Assembly: GCA_018069525.1 (NCBI GenBank)
Contig: JAGPUQ010000011.1
Span: forward strand, 173,292 to 237,291
DNA: 64,000 nt
Origin: Porticoccaceae bacterium
GTDB taxonomy: Bacteria > Pseudomonadota > Gammaproteobacteria > Pseudomonadales > Porticoccaceae
Reading direction: 5' to 3'
Of the stretch, positions 48,636 through 58,498 are shown piece by piece (within the stretch, counting starts at the first letter, position 1; each line of letters opens with the position of its first letter). Both the position numbers and the translations under genes were made by a program. Below the pieces are notes generated by a model, which worked only from the letters and a program-made list of their open reading frames with translations, was not told the DNA's origin and made no database searches.

Positions 48636-50756
48636 ATGACAACTCTGGATCAAGCCCCAATCACCCAGCTACGCGGTATTGGCGCGAAAATGCGCGACAA
48701 GCTGGCGCGCGTGGGTATTGCGACGATTCAGGACGTGCTGTTCCACTTACCGTTGCGCTATATGGATCGCACGCGCATCAGCCCAATTGCTGGCCTGCAA
48801 AGCAATACCGAGGTGGTGATAGAGGGCGAAATACGCGGTACGGACGTGGTGTTTGGCCGACGTCGCAGCCTGATCTGTAAAGTGCAGGACAACACCGGAC
48901 TAATTACCCTGCGGTTTTTCCACTTTACTGCTGCGCAGCGCAATAACCTGACCAGCGGTGCGCGCATCCGCTGCTATGGCGAGGTGCGCCGTGGTGGTGC
49001 CGGGCTGGAGCTGTACCACCCGGAATATGAGCTGCTGGGCGAGCAAAGCTCGAAACCTCTGGCACAAAACCTTACGCCGGTTTATCCCGCCAGCGAGGGT
49101 TTAACCCAATACCGCTTGCGTACCATTGCCGAGCAAGCCCTCGCGCTGTTAAACGACGGTAATCTTGAAGAACTGCTGCCGGCTGAGCTGCTTTCCGCAG
49201 AAGGAGGGTCTTCACGCGCAAATATCCAGCAGCAGACTAGCCTTGCGGATGCGCTGCGTTTTTTACACCAGCCTCCAGCGAGCGCAGCCGTCGAACTATT
49301 GGCCGAAGGTCTCCACCCGGCGCAGCAACGTCTGGCACTGGAAGAATTGCTCGCCCACCACCTCAGCCTGCAGCAGTTGCGGCAACAAATTCGCCAGCAT
49401 CAGGGCCCCGCTTTCGCGGCTCACACGAAGCTGCGTAGCGCGCTACTCAAACATCTGCCCTTTGAATTAACCGGCGCGCAACAGCGGGTTTGTGAAGAAA
49501 TCGCCAACGATATTGCTCAGCCCGTGCCCATGCTGCGCTTGCTGCAGGGCGATGGTGGCTCCGGTAAAACCGTGGTTGCCGCGCTGGCCTCGCTACAGGC
49601 CATTGGCAGCGGGTACCAAGCGGCGGTGATGGCACCGACTGAAATACTGGCCGAACAACATCGACTTAATTTCGAAGCCTGGTTTACGCCGCTGGATATT
49701 ACGGTGGTGTGGCTGACCGGCAAACTCAAAGGCAAAGCCCGCGAGGTGCAGCTGGAGCGCATCGCCAACGGCAGCGCCCAATTAATTGTCGGCACCCACG
49801 CCCTGTTTCAGGACGATGTTATTTTCCACAAGCTCGGTTTGACGGTGATCGACGAGCAGCATCGCTTCGGCGTGCATCAACGCCTGGCGCTGCGGGAAAA
49901 AGGCCCCGCAAGCGAACCTTCCCACCAGAGAAGTGTCCCCCACCAACTTATTATGACCGCCACACCAATTCCCCGAACGCTGGCCATGAGTGTTTACGCC
50001 GACCTGGACTTTTCGGTGATTGATGAACTCCCCGCCGGGCGCACGCCGGTGAATACGGTCGCCATTGCCGATCAACGTCGCGGAGAGGTGGTCCAGCGCA
50101 TTCGCGGTGCCTGCGGAGAAGGTAATCAGGCCTATTGGGTGTGCACGCTTATCGAGGAATCCGAAACCCTGGAAGCCCAGGCTGCGGAGGTCACCGCCAG
50201 CGAGCTGGCTCTGCTACTGCCCGAGCTGCGCATTGGCCTGGTACACGGGCGGCTTAAACCCAAGGAAAAAATTCAGGTGATGGCGGCATTCAAGGCCGGC
50301 GAGCTGGATTTACTGGTCGCCACCACGGTGATTGAAGTCGGTGTCGATGTGCCCAATGCCAGCTTGATGGTCATCGAAAACCCAGAGCGCCTCGGCCTCG
50401 CCCAACTCCATCAACTCCGAGGCCGGGTGGGGCGCGGCAGCATCGCCAGTCACTGCGTATTACTGTATTCCATGCCCTTATCGCAGCGGGCAAAGGAGCG
50501 CATTACGGTGATGCGGCAAACCAACGATGGCTTTGTGATTGCCGAAAAGGACCTCGCATTGCGTGGCCCCGGCGAGGTTCTCGGCACCCGCCAGACCGGC
50601 GAGCTGAATCTACGCATCGCCGATTTAGAGCGGGATGCGCACCTGCTCGAGCAGGTGAAAGCCACGGCCTCCGCCCTGATGACCCATCATCCCAATAAAG
50701 TCGCCCCCATCATCCGGCGCTGGCTAGGCAACAAAGAGCGCTACGGGCAAGTCTGA
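48636..50756 (+). CDS. recG: ATP-dependent DNA helicase RecG
   Basis: Remodels stalled replication forks and branched DNA. 706 residues from ATG 48636 (MTTLDQAPITQLRGIGAKM). Wedge domain 1-260 with DVLFHLPLRYMDRT; Walker A LLQGDGGSGKTVVAALA; VVIDEQHRFGV-type box (TVIDEQHRFGVHQR); LIMTATPIPRTLAMSVYADLD; TTVIEVGVDVPNASLMVIE; QLRGRVGRG; and C-terminal GPGEVLGTRQTG. All helicase motifs are complete. Confidence 0.97.
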   Translation: MTTLDQAPITQLRGIGAKMRDKLARVGIATIQDVLFHLPLRYMDRTRISPIAGLQSNTEVVIEGEIRGTDVVFGRRRSLICKVQDNTGLITLRFFHFTAAQRNNLTSGARIRCYGEVRRGGAGLELYHPEYELLGEQSSKPLAQNLTPVYPASEGLTQYRLRTIAEQALALLNDGNLEELLPAELLSAEGGSSRANIQQQTSLADALRFLHQPPASAAVELLAEGLHPAQQRLALEELLAHHLSLQQLRQQIRQHQGPAFAAHTKLRSALLKHLPFELTGAQQRVCEEIANDIAQPVPMLRLLQGDGGSGKTVVAALASLQAIGSGYQAAVMAPTEILAEQHRLNFEAWFTPLDITVVWLTGKLKGKAREVQLERIANGSAQLIVGTHALFQDDVIFHKLGLTVIDEQHRFGVHQRLALREKGPASEPSHQRSVPHQLIMTATPIPRTLAMSVYADLDFSVIDELPAGRTPVNTVAIADQRRGEVVQRIRGACGEGNQAYWVCTLIEESETLEAQAAEVTASELALLLPELRIGLVHGRLKPKEKIQVMAAFKAGELDLLVATTVIEVGVDVPNASLMVIENPERLGLAQLHQLRGRVGRGSIASHCVLLYSMPLSQRAKERITVMRQTNDGFVIAEKDLALRGPGEVLGTRQTGELNLRIADLERDAHLLEQVKATASALMTHHPNKVAPIIRRWLGNKERYGQV

Positions 50757-50864
50757 GACTAACGCCGTATCCAGGATCAAAGGAAAATTTCATCCGGAAA
50801 CGGTGGTAATTTTGACGCGGGCTTTTATACTACCGCCAAAACCGCACCCCACAGGCAGCGCACC

Positions 50865-51545
50865 ATGGCAATCACCAACCCGATACACAAACTCCTGGGC
50901 AAATCTCCGATCAAGCCACTGCAGGAGCATATGACCGAAGTCGTGAAATGTGCCGAACTGCTAGAAAGTTTTTTTGATGCCTCATTTGCCAATGACTGGG
51001 GCCATGCCGAAGCGGTTTACGACCGTATCTGCGAAAGTGAAAATCGCGCCGACGACCTTAAAAAGCAATTGCGGCTGCACTTGCCAAAAAGCTTTTTTAT
51101 GCCGGTGTCACGCACCGATTTACTCGAACTGTTATCCGTACAGGACCATATCGCTAACAGCGCGCGGGATGTCGCCGGTTTAATGCTGGGCCGCAAAATC
51201 ATGGTCCCGACTGCCATCAGCACACTGTGGATGGAATTTCTCAAAGGGGCCATAGCCACCACGCAACAAGCGCTGGTCGCCATTAACGAACTGGATGAAT
51301 TACTTGAAACCGGATTTAGCGGACAGGAAATTAATTTCGTCGAAAAAATGATTGAAGAACTCGACCAGCTCGAACAAATAACCGATCACTTCGAGCGCCA
51401 AATTCGCGAAAAATTATTTAATCTCGAAAGCGAACTACCGCCGGTAGACGTGATGTTTTTATACAAAATAATCGAAACCATTGGCGACCTTGCCGATAAT
51501 GCAGAGCGCGTCGGCGGCAGGCTACAACTGCTACTCGCGCGCTAA
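50865..51545 (+). CDS. DUF47/TIGR00153 phosphate-transport accessory protein
   Basis: 226 residues, all helical, PhoU-like. SPIKPLQEHMTEVVKCAELL, CESENRADDLKKQLRLHLPKS (shortened here) and FMPVSRTDLLELLSVQDHIA match the family. Such genes almost always sit next to pit and are thought to modulate phosphate uptake. Here pit starts about 30 bases downstream, in the same operon. Confidence 0.92.
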   Translation: MAITNPIHKLLGKSPIKPLQEHMTEVVKCAELLESFFDASFANDWGHAEAVYDRICESENRADDLKKQLRLHLPKSFFMPVSRTDLLELLSVQDHIANSARDVAGLMLGRKIMVPTAISTLWMEFLKGAIATTQQALVAINELDELLETGFSGQEINFVEKMIEELDQLEQITDHFERQIREKLFNLESELPPVDVMFLYKIIETIGDLADNAERVGGRLQLLLAR

Positions 51546-51576
51546 TCCTTCTACTCCTTAAAGACCGCTGACTGCT

Positions 51577-52854
51577 ATGACAATAATTGCCGAACACGGA
51601 TTTTTACTGCTGTCCCTCGCCTGCCTGTTTGGCTTTTTTATGGCCTGGGGCATTGGTGCCAACGACGTCGCCAACGCAATGGGCACCTCAGTAGGCTCGC
51701 GTGCGCTCACCGTAAAACAAGCGATTATGATCGCCATCGTATTCGAGTTTCTCGGCGCCTACCTTGCCGGTGGTGAAGTCACCTCCACCATTCGCAAAGG
51801 TATTATCGACCCGACGGCGTTAACAGGTAATCCCGAACTACTGGTGTTCGGTATGCTCGCCGCACTGCTAGCCGCGGGCACCTGGCTATTTATCGCCAGC
51901 CTTAAAGGCTGGCCGGTTTCCACTACGCACTCCATCGTCGGCGCCATTGTCGGCTTTGCAGCGGTAGGTATTTCCGTCGACGCCGTGCACTGGGCCAAGG
52001 TAGGGAAAATTGTCGCCAGCTGGGTGGTGTCTCCGGTCCTCGCAGGCGTCATTTCTTATGCACTCTTTAAAAGTGTGCAAACATTAATCCTCAACCACTC
52101 CGACCCCTTCTCTCGCGCCAAACGCTTTATTCCTTTCTATATGTTCGCGGTCGGATTTTTGATGGCGATGGTGACAATGTTGAAAGGACTCAAGCACGTA
52201 TTCAAAGACGCCGATTTCAACCTGAGTTTCGGCGAAAGCGCTATGTATGCCGCAGGGGTGGGCATCCTTGTGGCCGTGATAGGAGGCTACTTCCTGAGTC
52301 GTATTAAGGAAGACCCGGATGCCGATAGAAACAACCGCTTCGCCAGTGTCGAGCGAGTATTTGGTGTGCTGATGATATTTACCGCCTGCAGCATGGCCTT
52401 TGCTCACGGCTCCAACGATGTCGCCAACGCGGTCGGGCCATTGGCTGCCATCGTCGGCGTTCTCAAAACCGGAGTCATCGCCGGCAAGACCGCGATGCCG
52501 AGCTGGATATTATTAATCGGCGGTGGCGGCATTGTCCTCGGCCTGGCTACCTACGGCTTTAGAGTCATGGCGACCATCGGCAAGAAAATCACCGAGTTAA
52601 CCCCAAGCCGTGGTTTTGCTGCAGAACTCGGTGCTGCTGGCACGGTGGTGTTAGCTTCAGCAACCGGTTTGCCGATTTCCACCACCCACACCTTAGTCGG
52701 TGCGGTACTCGGTGTCGGTTTTGCCCGCGGGATCGCCGCCATTAATTTGAATGTGGTCAGCACTATTTTTATGTCCTGGCTAATTACCCTGCCTGCCGGT
52801 GCCGGCCTGTCCATTCTGTTCTTCTATATCCTTAAAGCTATTTTTGGGGCATAA
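51577..52854 (+). CDS. pit: PiT family inorganic phosphate transporter
   Basis: 425 residues, about ten membrane helices. The duplicated PiT signature is clear: GANDVANAMGTSVGSRALTV near residue 27 and HGSNDVANAVGPLAAIVG near residue 275. GWPVSTTHSIVGAIVG and GLPISTTHTLVGAVLG are the second duplicated motif. Low-affinity symport of metal phosphate with H+ or Na+. Operon with the DUF47 gene. Confidence 0.96.
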   Translation: MTIIAEHGFLLLSLACLFGFFMAWGIGANDVANAMGTSVGSRALTVKQAIMIAIVFEFLGAYLAGGEVTSTIRKGIIDPTALTGNPELLVFGMLAALLAAGTWLFIASLKGWPVSTTHSIVGAIVGFAAVGISVDAVHWAKVGKIVASWVVSPVLAGVISYALFKSVQTLILNHSDPFSRAKRFIPFYMFAVGFLMAMVTMLKGLKHVFKDADFNLSFGESAMYAAGVGILVAVIGGYFLSRIKEDPDADRNNRFASVERVFGVLMIFTACSMAFAHGSNDVANAVGPLAAIVGVLKTGVIAGKTAMPSWILLIGGGGIVLGLATYGFRVMATIGKKITELTPSRGFAAELGAAGTVVLASATGLPISTTHTLVGAVLGVGFARGIAAINLNVVSTIFMSWLITLPAGAGLSILFFYILKAIFGA

Positions 52855-52858
52855 AAAC

Positions 52859-53071
52859 CTGGGGGACAAAAGCGAAGCAACAATACGCCTGCTGTTGTTG
52901 CTCGTACTATTAAGCTCCGCGTTTTCCGGCCACGCTTTTGAATTAATTGCTCACCGCGGAAATTCTTGTGGCGCAACCGAAAACAGCATTGAAGCAGTTA
53001 AAGATTCCTGGTCTCTTGGTGCGAGCGCTATCGAGCTAGATGTTCGAGTACAAACCTTAGCGAAAGCCTAA
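52859..53071 (+). pseudogene. Remnant of a glycerophosphodiester phosphodiesterase gene
   Basis: The frame encodes a signal peptide (RLLLLLVLLSSAFSGHAFE) followed by ELIAHRGNSCGATENSIEAV and GASAIELDVRV, the N-terminal catalytic HRG...EN...ELD motif of GDPD enzymes, then stops after six unrelated residues. About 180 residues of the TIM barrel are missing. No ATG, GTG or TTG opens the mature frame after the pit stop. It therefore looks like a truncated relic rather than a working gene. Confidence 0.75.
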
Positions 53072-53094
53072 AACAAACCAGGATCGTACTGAAC

Positions 53095-54378
53095 TCATCC
53101 TTGCTTCTCTTCATACTGATCCCGATCAGACACTTCATAAAAGATATCTTCGTTTAACAAACCCTCACTACGCGCTACCACGGTAGAGACGACGCAATCG
53201 CCGGTCACGTTAACAGCGGTGCGAACCATATCGAGCAAACGATCTACACCAATAATCAGCGCGATACCTTCTACCGGCAAACCCACTTGCTGCAATACCA
53301 GGGATAAAGTAATCAGGCCTACACCCGGCACTCCTGCGGTACCAATAGACGCCAAAGTTGCGGTGAGAATAACCGCCACATAGCCGCCAAGACTAATATC
53401 AATATTAAAAGCCTGGGCGATAAATACCGTCGCCACGCCCTGCATAATCGCGGTGCCATCCATATTGATGGTGGCACCCAGCGGCACGGTAAACGAGGCA
53501 ATGGAGTTATCGATACCAATGCGACGCTCCGCGACATTCATGGTAACGGGTATCGTTGCACTGCTCGACGAAGTGCTAAACGCAAACAGCATAGCGGGGC
53601 GGACATTTTTTAACAGGGTTAGAGGACTTAATCGAGTCAACAGTTTGAACAAGAGGGTATAGACCCCAAGACCATGGAGTAACAACACCAGCACGACGGT
53701 GAAGAAATATTTCGCCAAATCCAGAATCGCAGAAATACCCAACTCACTAAACAATTTTGCCAGTAAACAAAATACGCCGTAGGGCGCGAGATGCATCAAG
53801 AATGACACCATGGCCATCACTACTTCGTTAAAACTCTCGAAGAAGCTCAACACTTGTTTACCTTTTTCTCCGCTGTGGGTTACCGCCACCCCCATCAATA
53901 TGGCGAAGACAATAATTTGCAGCATATTGCCTTCGGCCATGGCCTTCACCGGGTTGGTAGGAAAAATATTAATTAGTACTTCTTTTACCGACGGTGCTGG
54001 TTTGGCTTCGTAAATACTCGTCGTCGCTATATCAATACCTTCACCGGGATTAATCAAGTTGGCAAACAACAGAGCCAGGGTGATTGCGATGGCCGTCGTT
54101 AATAAATATAACCCCAGGGTCTTAGCCGCCATATGACCCATGCGCGCATTCACCCCCATGGTGCTGGCACCACAGACCAGCGATACAAACACCAGCGGCA
54201 CTACCAGTAACTTCAGCGAAGCAATAAAAATTTGGCCCACTACGTCGAATACAGAATTAACCAACCACGCCGCGAGATTCGCGGCAAAACCACTTTCATA
54301 ACCCGAAAGCCAATTCAACGAGGCGCCAACTATCACGCCGAGGACCATGCCTAAAAATATTTTGGTGGAAAGTTTCAC
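53095..54378 (-). CDS. Dicarboxylate/amino acid:cation symporter (DAACS)
   Basis: 427 residues, eight membrane helices plus two hairpins. Family signatures: AFSTSSSSATIPVTM (hairpin 1), PLGATINMDGTAIMQG (TM7 substrate and Na+ site) and GTAGVPGVGLITLSLVLQQVG, then VTGDCVVSTVVARSEG. Could be a glutamate/aspartate (GltP) or C4-dicarboxylate (DctA) carrier; sequence alone does not settle the substrate. Confidence 0.93.
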   Translation of the reverse strand: MKLSTKIFLGMVLGVIVGASLNWLSGYESGFAANLAAWLVNSVFDVVGQIFIASLKLLVVPLVFVSLVCGASTMGVNARMGHMAAKTLGLYLLTTAIAITLALLFANLINPGEGIDIATTSIYEAKPAPSVKEVLINIFPTNPVKAMAEGNMLQIIVFAILMGVAVTHSGEKGKQVLSFFESFNEVVMAMVSFLMHLAPYGVFCLLAKLFSELGISAILDLAKYFFTVVLVLLLHGLGVYTLLFKLLTRLSPLTLLKNVRPAMLFAFSTSSSSATIPVTMNVAERRIGIDNSIASFTVPLGATINMDGTAIMQGVATVFIAQAFNIDISLGGYVAVILTATLASIGTAGVPGVGLITLSLVLQQVGLPVEGIALIIGVDRLLDMVRTAVNVTGDCVVSTVVARSEGLLNEDIFYEVSDRDQYEEKQG

Positions 54379-54409
54379 AGCTGGGTCATCCTGTTTTAAT
54401 AGAAATTAA

Positions 54410-56299
54410 TTATTTCTTATCGCCGCGCAAACTTTGAATTGCATCCGTTAAGCGCTCCATGGTGAGGTCTTCTGGTGCAATCGACGGGGCAGCGACGACA
54501 TCAATTTTACTCCAGATTCGGCGAAACGGTTTTTTGAACGGGCCGGAATCGCTGTGGCTAAAAAATCCACCCCACAAACCCCTTAGCGCCATAGGGACTA
54601 CCGGCGCAGGGCTGCGCTCAATCATACGCATAATACCCGGTCGTAATGCATCGATCTCGCCATCGCGCGACAGTTTCCCCTCGGGGAAAATACACAGCAA
54701 ATCGCCTTGCTCCAAGCCCTGGGCAATCGCATCCATCGCGGCCAGGTATACCGCTTCGTCTTCTTTGGGAGAACAAATCGGAATCGCCCCGCCGGTGCGA
54801 AAAATAAAGTTGAGCACCGGAATTTCAAAAATCGGTTTGTACATGATAAAGCGTACGGGCCGACGCACCGCTCCGGCAATCAACAGGGCATCGATAAAAC
54901 TCACATGATTGCTGGCAATAAGTGCGGGGCCCTGCTCGGGAATATGTTCGAGCCCCCGATGCTTAACCCGATAGATGGTGTGGCTGAGCAACCACACCAG
55001 AAAACGCATGGTGAATTCCGGCACCTGAGAATAAATAAATACCGCAACCGCAATATTCATTAGGGCAAGAATTAAAAAGAATTCCGGAATGCCTATACCA
55101 CCTAAACCCAGTAATATCACACCGAAAATACTGGCAACCACCATAAATATGGCATTGAGAATATTATTAAAGGCGATGACCCTGGCACATTTATCCGCGT
55201 CGGTACGGGTTTGTACATTAGCGTACAAAGGGACGATATACAGGCCTCCGGATAAGCCGATAAAGACAATATCCAGCAGCACCCGCAGTCCGTCCCGGCG
55301 GGTAAGGAATTCCATCACGGCGACACTTTGCGAGGTATCGTAAGCGGCGGTCGAAAAATACAGATCAATACCAAAAACACTAAGACCAATAGACGCCAGG
55401 GGCACCAGGCCAATCTCTATTTTATGGCCACTCAAGCGGTCACACAGTAGGGAACCCGTGGCGATACCCACCACAAAACCACATAACAAAGTTGCAATTA
55501 AACCTGGCGAGCCATTGAGTATCGACACCGCAAAATTAGGCATTTGCGTGAGGTAACTAGCGCCGAGCAACCAGAACCAGGAAATGCCAACAATAGAAAG
55601 CAATACCGCTCGGCGCTCCCTGGCAAGTTGATAAAGCGCCCAGGCTTGGCTGAGAGGGTTCCAGTTCACCTGTAAGTCAGCAGCCTTAGGCGGAGCCGGA
55701 GGAATTGATTGGCTCGCCCACCAGCCAAACACCGCAACCACAATAATGGCGCCGCCAATAAGCAGCTCCGGTTGAGGGATACCCGCCAGCAACGTACCGC
55801 CGATGGTCCCCAACAAAATCGCCACGAAGGTGCCCATTTCCACTTGCGCGTTACCCGACACCAGTTCGTCGTCGGCCAAGTGCTGAGGAATAATCGAATA
55901 CTTAATCGGCCCGAAAAATGCCGACTGGGTGCCCATGGCAAACAGCAAGGCCATCAATGCCCACCACTGATGACTCCACCACGCGGCGGTGGCAAGCACC
56001 ATAATAATAATTTCGACCAGCTTTATCCGCCGAATCAGTTTGGCTTTATCGTATTTATCGGCGAACTGACCTGCTAGCGGCGAAAACAAAAAGAAGGGCA
56101 AGATGAACAGCCCCGCAGCAATATTAACCAGGGTATTGGGATTGCCCAGGCCTTCGGCAACACTGGAGCTGACGAAAACAACCAGCAATGCATTTTTAAA
56201 CAGGTTATCGTTAAGTGCGCCGCTAAACTGGGTTAAAAAAAACGGCAGAAAGCGCCGAGTATTAAATAAACCGAATAGGCTTTTGTGCTCGTTAGCCAT
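54410..56299 (-). CDS. MFS transporter fused to PlsC-type acyltransferase
   Basis: 629 residues. Residues 10-415 form a twelve-helix LplT-like MFS unit (LTQFSGALNDNLFKNALLV at the start). Residues 435-629 form a PlsC acyltransferase with NHVSFIDALLIAGA (NHxxxxD catalytic motif) and FPEGKLSRDGEID. LplT flips lysophospholipids inward and Aas re-acylates them; here transport and acylation are in one chain, but the acyl-ACP synthetase domain found in Aas is absent. Inferred role: lysophospholipid recycling. Confidence 0.92.
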   Translation of the reverse strand: MANEHKSLFGLFNTRRFLPFFLTQFSGALNDNLFKNALLVVFVSSSVAEGLGNPNTLVNIAAGLFILPFFLFSPLAGQFADKYDKAKLIRRIKLVEIIIMVLATAAWWSHQWWALMALLFAMGTQSAFFGPIKYSIIPQHLADDELVSGNAQVEMGTFVAILLGTIGGTLLAGIPQPELLIGGAIIVVAVFGWWASQSIPPAPPKAADLQVNWNPLSQAWALYQLARERRAVLLSIVGISWFWLLGASYLTQMPNFAVSILNGSPGLIATLLCGFVVGIATGSLLCDRLSGHKIEIGLVPLASIGLSVFGIDLYFSTAAYDTSQSVAVMEFLTRRDGLRVLLDIVFIGLSGGLYIVPLYANVQTRTDADKCARVIAFNNILNAIFMVVASIFGVILLGLGGIGIPEFFLILALMNIAVAVFIYSQVPEFTMRFLVWLLSHTIYRVKHRGLEHIPEQGPALIASNHVSFIDALLIAGAVRRPVRFIMYKPIFEIPVLNFIFRTGGAIPICSPKEDEAVYLAAMDAIAQGLEQGDLLCIFPEGKLSRDGEIDALRPGIMRMIERSPAPVVPMALRGLWGGFFSHSDSGPFKKPFRRIWSKIDVVAAPSIAPEDLTMERLTDAIQSLRGDKK

Positions 56300-56320
56300 T
56301 AATTATTTTCTCGCCAGATT

Positions 56321-56354
56321 ATTATTCGGATATCGGGATTATTCGGATATCGGC
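56321..56354. repeat. 17-bp tandem duplication upstream of the MFS-PlsC gene
   Basis: ATTATTCGGATATCGGG (56321-56337) and ATTATTCGGATATCGGC (56338-56354) differ only in the last base. They lie 22 bases before the start codon on the minus strand. Confidence 0.95.
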
Positions 56355-56401
56355 TTGTCGTTCGTCCAGCAAGCCGGTCGCCCATTTACTTCTTCATTGC
56401 G

Positions 56402-57226
56402 TCACTCATCACTGTAGTTCGGTCGTCGCTTTTCCATAAACGCAGCAGCGCCTTCCTCTAAAAATGGCCCGAGACACATTGTCTGGCCGCGGTCTTCCAT
56501 GGCAATAACGGCTTCCAGGCTGCCTGCATCTATCGACATCGCCAGACCCTCCTTGGTGAGCCGTAAACCTAACGGCGACATCGCCGTCATATCTTCGGCC
56601 AGCGCGCGACCGGCAGTTTCTAATTCATCGGCGGGCACCACTTCGGACACCAGACCGATGCGCAACGCTTTTTGTGCATCGACAAAGCGTCCAGTCATCA
56701 TCATTTCTGCGGCGTTGGAAGCACCGACTACTCTCGGTAAAAAATAACTAATGCCAATATCACAGCCGGTCAAGCCGATCTTCGCCATGGCAACATTCAT
56801 CCGCGCACCCTCGGCGGCGTAACGTACATCGGCAGCCAGTGAAAAGGCCAAACCCGCGCCCGTTGCCGCACCTTGCACCAGGGCAACAATCGGTTGCGGG
56901 CAACGCCGCATGCGCATAATGATTTCTGCAACCTGACGCTGACCGCGCGCACCCGATGCCACGCTACCGGTGAAATGTCCCGCATCATTCAGATCGAGAC
57001 CCGCACAAAAATGCTTGCCCGCCCCGCGCAGCACGACAACCCGCACCGAGTGATCAAAATAGAGATTGCCGAAATAGTCGAGCAACTCCTCGGTCATCAT
57101 CTTGTTCAGGGCATTAAAGTTATCGGGGCGATTTAGCGTTAACCAATCAACCCCTTCGCGATGCTCAATGGCGAGAGTTTGATAGCTCTTAGTCGTAGAC
57201 GGTGAGGTACTGGAGGCTTCTGACAT
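56402..57226 (-). CDS. Enoyl-CoA hydratase/isomerase family protein
   Basis: 274 residues from ATG 57226, chosen for CGGAG five bases upstream. Crotonase fold with NRPDNFNALNKMM, oxyanion-hole segment GKHFCAGLDLNDA and VALVQGAATGAGLAFSLAAD. The second catalytic Glu region reads ISYFLPRVVGASNAAEMMM. Exact acyl-CoA substrate unknown; could be a hydratase or an isomerase. It is convergent with nothing and stands divergent from lpxR-ubiCA. Confidence 0.92.
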   Translation of the reverse strand: MSEASSTSPSTTKSYQTLAIEHREGVDWLTLNRPDNFNALNKMMTEELLDYFGNLYFDHSVRVVVLRGAGKHFCAGLDLNDAGHFTGSVASGARGQRQVAEIIMRMRRCPQPIVALVQGAATGAGLAFSLAADVRYAAEGARMNVAMAKIGLTGCDIGISYFLPRVVGASNAAEMMMTGRFVDAQKALRIGLVSEVVPADELETAGRALAEDMTAMSPLGLRLTKEGLAMSIDAGSLEAVIAMEDRGQTMCLGPFLEEGAAAFMEKRRPNYSDE

Positions 57227-57367
57227 GGTCACTCCGTTAAGGTGATGGATTTGCTTACCCGCGAGAATATCAGGAATTATCCGGGGTGTCGTGAGTCTGA
57301 GGGTGTACAATGACGCGCTGCTACCATCGTCTTTAATTAACACCACCCACCGTTCGAGACCAGAGGA

Positions 57368-58489
57368 ATGCTAAGGAGAATACTGTTGCCGAAAGTTTCG
57401 CGGCTGTGTTTCATACGCCCTTATTTGTTCCGCACTAAGGCTTTCCGCCGCCCCCACCACCGTTTGCTGCCTTTGTTACTGTTGGCTCTGTGTCATTTCC
57501 CGCAAGCGGCCAGCGCAGAACATCAACCGTGGACGGTTAGTCTGTATTTTGAGAACGACCTGTTCGGTGAGACCGATCAGAATTACACCAACGGCACCCG
57601 CCTGTCGTGGGCGTCTCCCGACACCGCATCCTTCGAAAACGATCCGCAGTTTCCCGCCTGGTTGCGCTTACTCAATCACAACCTGCGCTATTTCCACGAC
57701 GATGGCGACGATCTTGAGCACAACCTGGTGCTTAGCCTCGGGCAATTAATGTACACCCCCTCCGATGTCGACACCTCCACGCCACTGCCAAACCAACGGC
57801 CTTATGCCGGTTATTTATACGCCGGGGTTGCCTACCACACCCGGAACGAATGGGCGCTGGACACTATGGAAATCAATATCGGCTTCGTCGGTCCCTCTGC
57901 CCAGGGCGAGCAGGCGCAAGATGCTATTCATGATCTACGCGGATTCGACAAGTATCAGGGCTGGGACAATCAACTGAAAGACGAGCCGGTCTTGTTGCTG
58001 GTATACGAACACAAACAGAAGCTGTTTAAGCGCTCCCTGGGCGGCAACTTAGCTCACGACTTTATTGCCCACGCCGGCCTGGCCCTTGGTAACGTTGCCA
58101 CCTACGCCAATGTCGGTGGCGAATATCGCATCGGCTGGGATTTGCCGGAGGACTTTGGTACCTCGGCCGTTCGACCCGGGGGCGACAACAGCGCTCCGGG
58201 GAAAAACGACGCTCGCCGTCGCCATTCGAACAAGCCCATTTCCGGGCTACACGCCTTTATTTCGGTCGATGCCCGTGTGGTTGCGCGAGATATTTTTCTC
58301 GACGGCAATACCTATAAAAGTAGTCTCGATGTAGACAAGGAACACAAAGTCGCAGACATCTCCGCTGGCTTTAGTTTTCTCACCGGGCGCTGGAAAGTGT
58401 CTTATGCCACGGTGATTCGCACCCGCGAGTTCAAGCAGCAGCCCCATCACCATAAATATGGCTCGATGAGTCTGTCCTACAGCTTCTAG
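57368..58489 (+). CDS. Lipid A deacylase LpxR family protein
   Basis: 373 residues, long N-terminal leader ending in ALCHFPQAASA, then a predicted 12-strand outer-membrane barrel. Family motifs: VSLYFENDLFGETDQNYTNG (catalytic Asn/Asp/Thr region), QRPYAGYLYAGVAYHTR and IGFVGPSAQGEQAQ. It ends in an aromatic-rich strand (SMSLSYSF). In Salmonella LpxR removes the 3'-acyloxyacyl chain of lipid A in a calcium-dependent way; activity here is inferred. Confidence 0.9.
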   Translation: MLRRILLPKVSRLCFIRPYLFRTKAFRRPHHRLLPLLLLALCHFPQAASAEHQPWTVSLYFENDLFGETDQNYTNGTRLSWASPDTASFENDPQFPAWLRLLNHNLRYFHDDGDDLEHNLVLSLGQLMYTPSDVDTSTPLPNQRPYAGYLYAGVAYHTRNEWALDTMEINIGFVGPSAQGEQAQDAIHDLRGFDKYQGWDNQLKDEPVLLLVYEHKQKLFKRSLGGNLAHDFIAHAGLALGNVATYANVGGEYRIGWDLPEDFGTSAVRPGGDNSAPGKNDARRRHSNKPISGLHAFISVDARVVARDIFLDGNTYKSSLDVDKEHKVADISAGFSFLTGRWKVSYATVIRTREFKQQPHHHKYGSMSLSYSF

Positions 58490-58498
58490 GGAATTCGC

